From Emydura subglobosa (lineage: Eukaryota > Chordata > Testudines > Chelidae): DNA of 64,000 nt. The notes beneath the pieces are model-generated. The model was not told the DNA's origin, ran no database searches, and saw only the letters and a list, made by a program, of their open reading frames with translations. Location of the stretch: positions 15,321,877 to 15,385,876 of the forward strand of contig ML680053.1 of the NCBI GenBank assembly GCA_007922225.1. Reading direction: 5' to 3'. A program made the position numbers and the translations under genes. Position 1 is the first letter of the stretch, and each line of letters starts with the position of its first letter. Below are positions 11,797 through 22,728 of this stretch, piece after piece.

Positions 11797-12310
11797 GAAT
11801 CCCTCACAGTTGGAAAATGAACCTAGCTACACATGGGCAGAAAGACCACTCATGGTAACTGGTGAAACACCTGTTTAACTCGTGTGCCAGGCTGCTCTAG
11901 ACACCCAGAAGGTGGGAGGACTGAGTTGGTGATACAAAGGTCCCACAGCAACATTGCCTCTTGGCATATCAGAGTCTATCAGGCCCCTCCTTGCCTGTTC
12001 CCATGGAAGATGGCTGCTATATTGCCTGTAAGTACTAACTAGCAAATTCCTTCCCTTGATATGAGGAAGTAAAGCATGTCAAACTAGCTGAATGGCTCCC
12101 AACTCTCTTACATGTATGTGGAGAGTTAAATCTTGGGCAGTCCAGAGCCTTTGAGTATGCAGAGATCCCAGGTGGGCTCCCCAATTTAGGGTGGAAGTGA
12201 CCATAACCAAAGTCACAGTAAGTTGAGGAGGATCAAAGGGAGCCCCCATGTACACATTGGATAGGTCTGTCCAGTAGTCCATGGAGGCTAAGATTCTTGC
12301 AGGCACCCAA
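11797..12310 (-). pseudogene. DIRS RNase H region, decayed
   Basis: The minus frame 12306-12079 reads PARILASMDYWTD, then a VTLVMVTSTLNWGAHLG segment matching the DIRS RNase H start (consensus has an Asp where this copy has M or T), then HIHVRELGAIQLV. Farther on, in the same sense with stop codons, pieces such as ICQEAMLLWDLC (about 11940-11975) and EWSF...FIFQL (about 11800-11850) follow. The domain resumes at 10464-10272 after the LTR-like insertion (LFATKINRKC and FSVAMDRHASLCISPIPFVP). RNase H removes the RNA template during reverse transcription; this copy has lost its frame and key acidic residues. Confidence 0.65.
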
Positions 12311-13085
12311 ACCCCATGTCAAGGGGATGACGAACTGAGGGGAACACCGAGCTCAGCCATCCCTATAGCTTCCTAAGAAAAAACCTAGCATGCAAAACCA
12401 TGTAAGCACATGAGGCCAAATGCCCCAAAAGTCTGAGGCAATTCTATATTGTTGTGGTAGGATGGGCTTTCAGGTCTAAAGAAATGGCCAGCATCATCTG
12501 GAACCTGGTCTGTAGGAGGAATGCTTTGGCTTTCATGCAGTCCAAGACTGTTCCTATGAACTTTATCCTTTGTACAGGTGACAAGATTGACTTTTCCTCA
12601 TTGATGAGCAATTCTAGTGGGCTGAAGGTGGATTGGATCATACCACACTAGACAGCACCTGGCCCTTGGGCTGGCCTCTCACCAACCAGTCATCCAGGTA
12701 GGGAAATACTTGAACTACTGATGTATTTGTGAACACATGTGGGGCTGCGGACAGGCCAAATGACAGGACTGCAAACTGGTAGCGGGATCGGTTGACAAAA
12801 AAAAAAGCCTGAGAAATTTCCTGCAGCTTTGATGTCTTGCCACATGGAAATATGCATCCTTTAAATTGAGGGCAGCATACCAGTTGCCAGGGAGGAGACA
12901 ATGGAAGCTAGCATGACCATGAAAACTATTTTCTTTAGGTATTTGCTGAGCTTTCAAAGGTCTATTATAGGTCTGAGAGCTCCTTTCACTTTTGGGATGA
13001 TGTTGTAGTGAGAATAAAACTCCCCTCTGTTAGCGGAGGAACTTCTTCTATGGCTCCCAACCAGAGCAGAGAATGAACCTTGCAA
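12311..13085 (-). pseudogene. DIRS reverse transcriptase, decayed
   Basis: The minus strand encodes the palm of a DIRS-type reverse transcriptase. VHSLLWLGAIEEVPP is the start of the fingers (end of frame 13546-12986). NWYAALNLKDAYFHVARHQ carries the first catalytic Asp (frame 12957-12715). YQFAVLSFGLSAAPHVFT and VFPYLDDWLVRG follow (frame 12901-12638), with the YLDD centre at 12689-12700 still intact. LRLLGHLASCAYM follows near 12400. Several frameshifts separate these blocks. The YLDD-W-L context and SAAPHVF are typical of DIRS1-like elements rather than LINEs. Confidence 0.75.
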
Positions 13086-14636
13086 AGGAGAACTTCCTTG
13101 TGAGAGTGGTCCCTAAAAAGGGGTGGGAAAGGGGGGATAGAAATAAACTGAAGGGTGTATCCCAGTTCCATCTTGCTTAAGACCCACTGGTGTGTAATGA
13201 TGTGGCTCCAAACACTTAGGAAGTTGGATATCCAATTGGAAAATACCAGGGTAGGAGAAGCTGGAAAACTGGAAACTAGTAGGCTGTCCTCTACAAACAC
13301 ATCCAAATGATTGCTTGGAGTTCCCAGCCTATCTGGATGAGCTGGCTGCTGCTGAAGAAGTAGGTGGAGATGGTCCCCTCCTATAGCTTTTGCTTTTGCT
13401 TTCTGGCTTGGTCTTGGAATGAGGTAAAAACAAAGCATGCGGATGTGGCTGCTGGAGATGGAACTGCTGCTTCTTTGGGATAGGTATATGAATGCCCAAA
13501 GACTTACGCATAGCCCTGGAATCTTTAAGGCTATGCAGCTTGTCATCAGTCTGCTCTGAAAAAAGCAACAGCCCGTCGTAAGGAAGGCCCTGGATGGCTT
13601 CTTAGACCTCCTGAGGAAGACCTGATGACTGGAGCCATGAACATCTGCACATCGTAATGATTGATTCCACAGCTCTAGCTGCAGAATCTACAGCATCCAA
13701 AGCAGCCAGAAGGTCCTGGTTACCAACTTTCCCTCATCCACTATAGCGAGAAACTCTTGTCTGAACTCCTCTGGTAACTTGTCCATAAATTTTAAAATAC
13801 TGTTCAAGAGATTGAAATGATAGCACCCCAGCAGTGCTTGCTGATTAGCAATCCGTAACTGTAGCCCAACCACCAAAGAGATCAAGGTTCTTTGCATCTT
13901 TTGATTTTGGGGTAGATGCCCGCTGACATTGTGCTCTTTCTCATTGATAGCTGAGATCACCAAAGACCCCAGAGGGCAGCGGGTGTAAAAATGTTCAGAC
14001 CCTTGTGAAGGAACTTAATATCTTCTCTCAGTTTTTTTCACTGTGGGAGATAAGTAAGATGGAGTTTGGCACAGCATGTTAGGGGGCTCCAGAATAACCT
14101 CGTTTATTGGAAGCACCACTTGAGAGGGTCCCACAGATGCCAAGATATCAACCAATCAGTAAGACCTCTCTTGAACCACTTCCACCTAAATATCTAAGAT
14201 GGAAGCCACCCTTTTTAGAAGTTCCTGGTGGGCCCTGTAATCATCTTATGGAGATGAGGAACCATCCAACACTACTGCCTCATCAAGTGAAGAACAGGAG
14301 GATATCAGAGCTCACTGAGGGGGAGCTTCCCCCAATTCTTGCAAATGGGGAATTCACCAGGGCAGATCGCTCATGTTCAGTATTGAGCCCCATACTGAAA
14401 ATGGCTTCTTGCTGAACTCAACATCTATTAGACAAAGTAAAATGGGGAGGGTATGGAAATGATCAGGAGGCAGGTGGAAATCCCACAGGTTCCAAATGGA
14501 CATTGATATGGTCCCAGAGCCCAATTCCTTCCTGACCAAGGGCCTCTATTAGTCAGCCAAGATAGAGCTTATGCTGGGTATTGTAGGCCTTGCTTGAGCC
14601 ATAATCATAGCTAAAAGTGTGAATCAAAGTAGGCCT
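13086..14636 (-). pseudogene. DIRS gag-like ORF, 3' part, decayed
   Basis: Frame 13963-13688 contains LRIANQQALLGCYHFNLLNS, then LPEEFRQEFLAIVDEGKLV, a block conserved in the DIRS first ORF. Frame 13568-13329 follows with EQTDDKLHSLKDSRAMRKSL and a Ser/Pro/Lys-rich tail. The equivalent block is seen in the plus-strand copy near 59430-59570 (LPEEYKEEFLAVISE). The protein is thought to be the structural, nucleic-acid-binding product of the element. Between 13964 and 14636 only frame-broken fragments remain. The ORF is cut at 14637 by a solo LTR. Confidence 0.6.
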
Positions 14637-15110
14637 TGTTAGAATGGTAACACTAGGTATCCGCTAACAATGTAAACACATTCCTGAGATGATGGAACAA
14701 AAACACACAGACCTCTCCAGTAACTATATAAATACAGACTTAAGAGAATGATACAGGAGCAAAGAGACTCCTTATAAAGATAAGGTTGGGATGACAGGAT
14801 AATGGATGAGGATGTTTTGTTTGAACTAGCATGTACAAGGATGGTAACGGATAACATGGAATGTAATATGTAAGTTGTTTGTATCATTGTATAAAAAGAG
14901 AGTAGAAGAGGGCATCTTTGTATTGGCCTAGGGGACAACATTATGTTGATTGAGCCAATACATCCTCATGGGCATGCATGTGTTAGTTAACCTGCTGCTT
15001 GGTATATAGGGCACCGATACCATGCCTTACTGACAATAAACCGGCATTCACCAGCAAACTGAGCCTGTGGTCTTTCTTTATGAGTAACATCTGGGTCTGC
15101 TGAATTAACA
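14637..15110 (+). mobile_element. Solo LTR inside DIRS gag, about 474 bp
   Basis: The unit begins TGTTAGAATGGTAAC and ends TGAATTAACA, giving TGTTA...TAACA termini. TATA-like signals are present (ACTATATAAATA near 14723 and GTATAAAAAGAG near 14889), and a polyadenylation signal AATAAA is near 15035 followed by a TCTTTCTTTATGAG tail. DIRS gag lies on both sides. I could not identify a matching target duplication, so the ends are approximate. Confidence 0.65.
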
Positions 15111-15640
15111 ATCTATACTGGTACTGCATACACAGGAGCTCCAGCAACACACTAGACGTGCTAGCAACATTGAGGTCCCAATGTTATCAGCACTTCTGTG
15201 TTGCTGGAGTTCCTGTGTGTGCTGCATCAGCACAGTAGCAGAAATGCTCGGTACATGCTCCAAATGGAGAGGCTCTGGGGGTGGGCCCGGAGCTGCCTCC
15301 ATCAAGTATTTTAATCTCATCTCCTTGTGCCTTTTAATTCTGGGCTTAAAACACCTGCAGATTTGGCACCTGTCTCCAGCATGAGCCTCTCCTAGACACA
15401 TCAGGCTTCTTGTAGGCATCACAGGAGTTGAAGCCAAGGGACCAAGGCATGGTCCAGCATCAAGTACCTGTACCCAAATGGCAGGAACAGAAGAGTACAA
15501 AAAAGTAGCCTGACAAAGGAAACCTACTATTAAAACTATCCTAACACTAAAACTATTAATAGTTAACAAGTACCAGCTATATACACTAGTAAAAAAATGG
15601 AAAAGTTGTGGTAGTAAGATAAAACTCTCTAACAACCATC
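15111..15640 (-). pseudogene. DIRS gag-like ORF, 5' part
   Basis: An open minus frame from 15635 to the LTR junction encodes a Cys/His segment CQICRCFKPRIKRHKEMRL followed by an Ala/Pro-rich region. This fits the start of the turtle-type DIRS first ORF, whose N-terminus has a small Cys-rich motif before a low-complexity linker. The frame ends shortly after it reads into the inserted LTR, so it is not a complete protein. It is part of the mobile element and not a host gene. Confidence 0.55.
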
Positions 15641-15803
15641 ACAGGCAGTAAAAAGGAACTGAGGGGGTTCATGGGAAGCTTTGCCCTTTATACCATTGCA
15701 TGGCAGCATGAGACACCAGAGGGCACATTTGCCACACGGCTGGGTACTGCTGAAGGAAAAATCTCTGATGACAGTGCATTGGGCACGCACGCATCTGAAG
15801 TAG

Positions 15804-15877
15804 AATGTACAAACACTCAAAAAGAACTGACCCATTCTGAAATGTACAAACACTCAAAAAGAACTGACCCATTCTGA
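15804..15877. repeat. Perfect 37-bp tandem duplication in the DIRS end
   Basis: The 37-bp unit beginning AATGTACAAACACTCAAAA is present twice head to tail with no difference (15804-15840 and 15841-15877). It lies in the 5' terminal region of the minus-strand DIRS. Perfect identity inside an otherwise decayed element implies a recent slippage or unequal exchange. Confidence 0.95.
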
Positions 15878-15885
15878 AACACACC

Positions 15886-17094
15886 AAATTGTTTTGGTTT
15901 GATTTTTTTCAAGAGGAAATGGAGCAGATGGCTGCCCCAGAGGTCAGGGGTCTAGGTTCTCAGCTGTGCGGCACGAAGCCTGGAAACTCTGAGAGTCACC
16001 AGGGCCTTCAGGTTCCCTGTCCCAGGACAATCTGCCTAGTAGGGCTGCCCTGAACCATAGACCTTGGAAGCTCAGGTTCCCCAGAAGCCCAGAAGATCTG
16101 GTAGGAACTAAGCAGGCTTATGATGAAATCCTGTCAGTGTTTCATGAGAAATTCATTGAATCCAATATGTTTCCGTGAAACATTTCAGATTCAGCAAACT
16201 GGCATTTTCTGATGAAACTCTGTTTCATTGGAAAATTCCTGACAGTCTCTTTTCCTGAGTACAGACTACTGAGGAAACCCCTTCTACCAAGTGGAGTGGG
16301 GAAAAAAGAAGGGAAACACCCTTACTTATTCTCAGCAATGGAGGAGAAGTGCCCCTCTGTCCCAAGGGGGGAGCAGGGGGATGAAAGAGAAAAAGGAATA
16401 ATTTTGCCTTTCCATGAGGCAGAGAGATACCAATACTTAGATACCACAGGATAAGTGCCCTATAAATATCAAAGACAGGGAGATCGGGGAAGGGAGGGTA
16501 TCAAGCAGAGTGAAGGAGAGGCAGAATAGCCAATCCCTGGCTTCTTAGGGGAGATGCCCTAGAAGCTCCTAGAGGGAGAAAGATGTGAGAAGCTTTGATC
16601 CCTTTCTGGAGAGAGAAGATAAAATGTTGCTTGCCTCCTGTGACCCTAATAGGAAGCTTCTTGTAACAGGGTGGCAAGGTGTAGACTATACACAAGGATT
16701 CAGGGCTTTTCTACTGGGTCATCCTGTTAAGTGCATAAAATAACAGATAAATTGCTGCTGATTCATACTAACAAGTGGATGGTGTTAACTCCAAGCTGGA
16801 TATAATGGGCTGGTATGTCCATTTCTGCAGAGAAGGTACTAAGGGCTAGGAAAAGATGTACAGTGATTTCAGATCTAAAAATGAGAAGTGATAAATAAGA
16901 GCTGCATATTACTATTATTATGCACAAAGCTCCAATTGTTAATGCCAATACTATTGAATCGAGCACCAGTCTTGATCTATTACAAAATGCTGTTGACTTG
17001 CCTAGAGCAACTTGCAGGAATGGGTGAAAGTTGCATTAAGCTAGTTTCACTTCTTCTTCTCGACCAGGTTGCAGAAGTTCACATGGGACAGCTG
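15886..17094. other. Unassigned intergenic sequence
   Basis: No recognisable gene or bounded repeat. The stretch 16080-16260 is rich in TTTC/GAAA words without clear periodicity. Confidence 0.4.
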
Positions 17095-17410
17095 CCTCTT
17101 GTCACTAGCACTTATGCCAGCAATTGTCACTCGGGGTGTGAAAAAACACCCTTAAGCGACATAAATTTTGCCAGCATAAGTGATTGTGTAGCTGCGTTAT
17201 ATCGATGGAAGAGAGCTCTCCCACCGACATAATAAAACCACCTATATGAGACGAGGTAGCTATGTCGGCGGGAGAGCATCTCCCACTGACATTGCGCTGT
17301 CCACACAAGTGCTCATGTCAGCAAAATGTATGTTGTTCAGGGGGATGTGTTTTTCATACCCCTGAGCGACAGAAGTTTTGCCGGCATAAGTATTAGTGTA
17401 CACAAGGCCC
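17095..17410. mobile_element. Foldback MITE, about 316 bp
   Basis: The left arm reads CTAGCACTTATGCCAGCAA and then a CACTCGGGGTGTGAAAAAACACCC block. The complement of the right arm reads CTAATACTTATGCCGGCAA followed by CGCTCAGGGGTATGAAAAACAC. The arms are therefore long imperfect inverted repeats of about 65 bp. The core carries further GTCGGCGGGAGAG/CTCTCCCACCGAC inverted words. There is no coding capacity. The same family left a single arm at 5890-5944, and 56673-56890 resembles it. Superfamily not assigned. Confidence 0.75.
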
Positions 17411-18960
17411 AACAGTGTTCACATGTTCAATGCCACAGAGCTCTGTTCTATGTACCTTCTTATTCAGTTTCTGTGTCAAACAAGAGGGGGAGCTCATGAG
17501 ACACTATTGGCAGGAAAGCCATAAGAGTCTGATAATACCCAGCACTACATCTCCTTTTCAACAAACAGGAATAGAGCCATTGCCCTGGTTTCTGAAGGAA
17601 AAGCTGGTGGCACATGAAGATTAGGCGAGCTGTTGCTATTTTTGGTAATAAGGGGGCTGTACAGAGGAGGATAGCCCAGCCTAGTGACAGGTAAATCCAT
17701 ATGAGCAGATGAGTTATGAGATTATAGTTGCACAAAAGAGAAGTCAGATTATTTAGAGTCATCAAAACTGACAATGCTGTGAAAGTGGAAGGAGAAATCT
17801 GCTGAAGGCTGCATAGAGCAGAGAGACTGCTCCCCGCTGCTTCTCCCTCCAGAGGACACAAAGGAACACATTCACCAATGGCTCTGTGGAATATTTATAG
17901 CTCAGAACGTGTTTTTTAGACATCAACTGCTCCAGTGGTGAAATAGTTTGGCTGTCAGTAATTCAAAGACTAAAACATCTCACCTCCAGAAATGCCAATG
18001 AATACTGAGGACAAAATCAGACATTGGGACAATTGGGAAGTGACACTGCTCACATCTGATGAGAAGGAAATGTAAAGCCTGTTAATGCCATTAACGTCTC
18101 CTGAACTCCCCCTGTGGTTTGTGAATGCTGTAAAAGATAGTATAGAATAATAAAGCATGCTACCCACTGGGTTCTCCTTGTAAACATAAAGAAATCCGTA
18201 GAAAACTAAACAAAGATATATGGATATCACCTATGAATAATCTCAAAATAACATGCACAGTATGAGATTGCAGAGGTATCTCTGTCCCAATAATTTCTGG
18301 GATAATACATTTCTCCATGGTATACACAAACATTAAGAATAAATTGAGAGGATCATTTTTACATTCTCCATTTCTCACATGCACAAGTGATTTATTTATT
18401 TTTAAACTATTCTGTGCTGTTCCTACATTCCTCATGCACCCAAACACCCAACGATGTTAATGTGCATTTTGCATGTGTGAGGGGTACAGAATCAGGCATT
18501 TAATAAAATTAATATGTTTCACTTTGATTAGGCAAGTAGCTAAGTGCTATTTTGCTAAATTAACAACTCAGTCATATTACAGACATTTTAATGTAGGATG
18601 CTGATTTTTTTTTTCAGTGTTCAAAAGTTATCCATCCCCAGCTCTAGGGACTCTTACTAACTTTAAACGTACACAACAACAAATAATTAAGCATGAAAGT
18701 AAGCAGAAGAGATAAGTTTTGCTAAGGTTAATGTCTCCTTAATATGAATACACTTAACTCATATTATTTAAAAGTCAGAAATTTTGAATTATCTACAATG
18801 TATAAAGTTTAATTCTAGACATTAACCCCTCCGAGAAACAACTGCCTCCTTACTAAATGTCTGTACAATACCTAGCACAATGAAGTCCCAGACCATGACT
18901 TGAGCCCTGTAGGTATAATAAAATAATAATAATACATAATTTGTGCTTCACTGGTACACA
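17411..18960. other. Unassigned intergenic sequence
   Basis: AT-rich sequence; nothing recognisable on either strand. Confidence 0.4.
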
Positions 18961-19083
18961 TCCCTGATACAGGTCCCAATGCAGCTATGTACTTAAGCAC
19001 AGGCCCAACTTTGAAGACACTGGCACTGCAAATGTGCTTAAAATTAGGCTCATGTGTAAGTACTTTGCTGAATCAGGGAATTA
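18961..19083. repeat. Foldback MITE remnant
   Basis: The ends CCCTGATACAGG and CTGAATCAGGG are imperfect inverted complements. Between them the words TACTTAAGCACA and TGTAAGTACTTTG are mirrored as well. This is the pattern of a short foldback MITE; no duplication was resolved. Confidence 0.45.
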
Positions 19084-20834
19084 AGCATCACTTGTAAAGC
19101 ATTCTGCTGCAGCTTAAGTGACTCTATGAGCTTCACCTATTGTAATGTAGCTGTCAGCTAGTTTACGGAGCTGTCGCCAGGTGTCTAGAGACACTTTCTA
19201 AATGAGATCTACCAAGAATAAATATTGGAATCTGCAATTTATAATACAATATATTATTCCAGAAAATATGTTCATCTAGCAGCCAGCCACCATATGGTTG
19301 TCTCTTTTCAAAGACTGCTAACTCCAGACTGCCATAATCTGAACAAATCATGGCATTATCCTAGTAAATTGAAGACTACGTCTGTTAGCCCTACATCTGC
19401 CACCACTTGCATAGTTAGGCAACAGAATGATTTATAGTTCCAGACCCCACATCATTATGAAATGACACATGAATAGATATGTGTGCAGTCAACAGCTCCT
19501 GGAACAGATGGAAATTTAGCAATGTCATAAACTTCAGATATTATTTCCTACTAATGCTGAACATCTTTGGAACTATTAATAAATGACCAGAGCTTCTGGG
19601 AATGGCATCTGGAAATTAGTGACTCACTAACATCTGTATGTTCCCAACAGTAGCTTGATGAAAAATTATAAGAAATACTGAATCTAAAGTGACTATGACA
19701 GCTGCACCTAATTAATAATTTCTAACAGTTTGATTAATTTTAACTCATCATATGGAGCCTACTCATAACATTTGTGTACAGTCCAAAGATGAAGATCCAT
19801 TTCCATACGTATCGCTTTTGTATGCCAAATAGGAAAAGACCATTCCTAGCTATTTCTATTTTGCATTTCATTTAAAGGAAAGAAGCAGTACGGCAAAATT
19901 TAAAGGCATTGCTGTAGCTCAGAAAGAACATATAAGCTAACACAGAGATAATGAACTACAAAACTGCCATTGCCAATGTGAAGTTTTACCCACTACTGGT
20001 TCCAGCACCAGCAACAAACATATGCATAGTGTGTTGAATGAAACTATGCTCAGGCCTAAGATTTTTTTTTAATTGTTCAAAAACCAGGAGTTTTCTAAAC
20101 ATTGTGGTTACTAGCATTCTTTGTTTATTTTTTAATTATTCCTTCAATTTCTCTACCTGCATTAGAACTTACTTACACCCCTCTCCACTAACCTACCAAC
20201 ACAGTATTAGTTGATTGTATTATAACATATACCAAGAAATTCATATTTATTACTGATCATTTCATACACTCCAAACAGGAGAGGGTGCTGCCTACCCCTC
20301 ACAAGTAAGTTGGATTAAAGCCTGTTTAAAGGCCATCTAAATCACTGAAACATTTTCAGCCTGAAATATTACCAAGCAATTTAGAGACATCTACTTATTT
20401 TGGAGGGTCCTTCATGGTTTCTTAGTTTCCTTCAGTTTTATTCTTCCTCCTTATCCAGCCCTGAATGATTCCATCTCGTTTTCTGAGGATAGCAGGGCAT
20501 GGTTTTTTCCATCATCAGTGTAGCCACAATCCTTTAGTCATAGAGCAGGTTGGACAGAGAGAGAAGCTAGAGCTGAATGCACTGCTTCTGTAGTCTTCCC
20601 TGATGACCCAATGAGAGAATCTGAACTTCCTGGGAATAGAATTAGTGTTTCAAATAGCTGCATTTATGTATTATGTTAACTGTGGCTACAGCAAAGACTA
20701 GCTGATCATGCTTTTTGTTGATTTCAAGAATTTCTGGTTAGATACTAACGGTGGAATGTTTTTCCATTGGAAATGCAGATTAGCCAAACATGAAATGTTC
20801 TGTAGGGATGTAATGATCTCAACTAATCTTTAGA
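19084..20834. other. Unassigned intergenic sequence
   Basis: AT-rich; no gene or bounded repeat recognised. Confidence 0.4.
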
Positions 20835-21115
20835 TGGAAGCCTGCTTTGTGTCCTGGCAGCTCCCCCGCCTTCTGAGTTCCTTGGCAGCCTGCCTGGCAG
20901 AGAGCTTGGTAGCTACGGCTTCCCTGGTTCATCAGCAACCCACCTGCTGGGCTGCCACTGAGCTAGAGCTCCCAGGACCTCTAGGCTCCCAGGTCCTTGG
21001 CAGCTCACCTTGTGGGCTGCTGCTGATCCCAAGTTCCCCAACTCCTCAGTAGCCAGGAACCTAGAAGTTCCAGGCTTCTCCACAGCTCACCTGGCAGGCG
21101 GCCATGGAAATGAGA
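20835..21115. repeat. Imperfect GC-rich tandem repeat
   Basis: A GC-rich island in AT-rich flanks. It contains recurring phrases CCTTGGCAGC(T/C)(C/T)(A/G)CCT, GGGCTGC(C/T), and GCTCCCAGG/GTTCC(A/C)(A/C)GG about 60-90 bp apart, as expected of a diverged minisatellite. The open frame across it has no recognisable domain. Confidence 0.45.
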
Positions 21116-21330
21116 CTCCCAATAAGCATAAATATTGCAAAATTTAATTCCCTCAAAATATCTGAGGTTTTGTCTTTTCATCCTGAATTGGCATAACATT
21201 TTCCCCCCAAATCTTGAAATTTTTCTTAGAAGTGAAATTCACTTTCCTGACCAACTCTTTTAGATACAGATCTTTCACTGGTAGATGTAAGTTTACTAGC
21301 GAGAGGTGAATAGATTTTTGGTGTCTTAAT

Positions 21331-21499
21331 GGCCAGATTTTAAAGGCATTTAGATGCTTTAATTGCAGGTAGGCACCTAGTGGGATTTCCAAAAGTGCCT
21401 AGGCAACTAACTCCCATCAATGGAAGTTAGCTGCTTTTCCAGATCCTATTAGGTGCATATCTGTATCTTTAGACACCTAATACCTTTTAAATCTGGCCC
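21331..21499. mobile_element. Foldback MITE, 169 bp
   Basis: The left end GGCCAGATTTTAAAGGCATT matches the complement of the right end (GGCCAGATTTAAAAGGTATT) with few differences. The pentamer TTAAT flanks it directly on both sides (21326-21330 and 21500-21504), a candidate target duplication. The core has CCATCAATGG. It has no coding capacity. Confidence 0.7.
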
Positions 21500-21504
21500 T
21501 TAAT

Positions 21505-22728
21505 GTTGAAAATGAACATTTGTGAGTTCTTTTTATTGCCTCTGTGACAACTGCACGGTAATAAATGACAACTTTCTCTATATTTGGCAGGCTTTTTTAT
21601 TGGTCTTTGATGAGTTGATACATTTTGTGAGGATTATTGCTTACAGAGGCGTTTTGGAGCCTGGAAGGTGTTTAAATTGTGAATTTTTGTATTGAGAATT
21701 CACAGTATATTCATAATGTTTCCCATAAATTAGTTATGTATAAATGGGAACTTGTCTCTCAAAACACAGGGTACAGGACTAAATTTTACAGTGACATATA
21801 CCCAGTAAAATCACATTGACTTCACTAAGACAGCATAGGTTGTAAATCAAGTCAGATTTTGACCAATACAATGAAATAAATGTAAAGCTCTGGAGGGTTT
21901 ATAACTCACTAATTTTATTTTTCTATTAAAATTCCTTCAAGAGCTGCTTCCCCTTCTGAGCTAGACCATAATTCCCAATCAACAGCCTCGGCCTCAAGGG
22001 AAAGGAAAGATGTGGCCGCTAGACCAATTTTATGCTTTCAAATGAAAATACGTCTTCACTTTTGTTAGTAATTTAGGGCCTTTTCCAGAGCCTGTTGAAG
22101 TCCATTTATTTCAATGGGATTTGGAGCAGGCCTTTAATAGGGGCAAAAATGAATCTTAATTACTGTTATCTGACTTAAATTTCCTATAGTGTGGCATTAC
22201 CTGATGACTTTTATCTGGGTTAGATTTTCTATAGCATGGCATTTCTATTATACTGTTTAGTACTATTCTGTCTCAGATGTTATATGCATTTTATTGATTG
22301 TTACTAATAAACTGTTTCTGCATACAAAGAACAAACATTCTTCATACCTTATCCCCTGAACTGATCCCTCTTCTCCCCCATCAAAATGGTTATTTTTCTA
22401 TTACATTTTTAGTACTTCCAAAAAACAACTTTTCATATATGCCATTTTATCTCCAAATAATCTCATTCTGAAAGCAAGTGGGAAAGTTTAGAGAAAACGA
22501 CATCATGTTTGCAGCAAGCTATCTGATCGGGAAAGAACACAGGAATCCTGCTGTATATGATTCTAGGGCAAGAAGCTATTTTTATCAGGATTAACATTTT
22601 CTTATGTAGATTATCAAAAATATACTATCAATGGAAATTAAAACCTGGAACTACTTTCAGATTATGTCTCTATAAAATGACTCATGATTTTATCATGAAG
22701 CTCATGATATTTGGTGTTTTTCTTCAGG
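21505..22728. other. Unassigned sequence with a short foldback remnant
   Basis: No gene recognised. At about 22075-22136 there is a short foldback-type remnant (AGGGCCTTTTCCAGAGCC ... TTGGAGCAGGCCTTT) with a GAAGTCCATTTATTTCAATGG core similar to other MITEs in the window. Confidence 0.4.

Larger units (their letters stand above)
8715..15885 (-). mobile_element. DIRS-like retroelement, minus strand, with two nested insertions
   Basis: Reading the minus strand from 15885 down to 8715, the domains come in DIRS order: 5' terminal repeat region (15640-15885), gag-like ORF (about 15635 to 13080), reverse transcriptase with a YLDD centre (about 13080-12310), RNase H (12310-10272), tyrosine recombinase (10270-9150) and 3' terminal region (9150-8715). 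DIRS elements lack an integrase and insert by tyrosine recombinase. All frames are broken, so the copy is dead. Two other elements sit inside it: an LTR-like unit at 10465-11791 and a solo LTR at 14637-15110. Without them the element is about 5.4 kb, a normal DIRS size. Outer limits are approximate; they were set by comparison with the second DIRS copy at 57325. Confidence 0.8.

Noticed and set aside
15105..15635. 176-residue minus frame with a Cys-rich motif, considered as a small host gene
   Set aside because: It matches the 5' part of a DIRS gag ORF and ends in an inserted LTR, so it is part of the mobile element.
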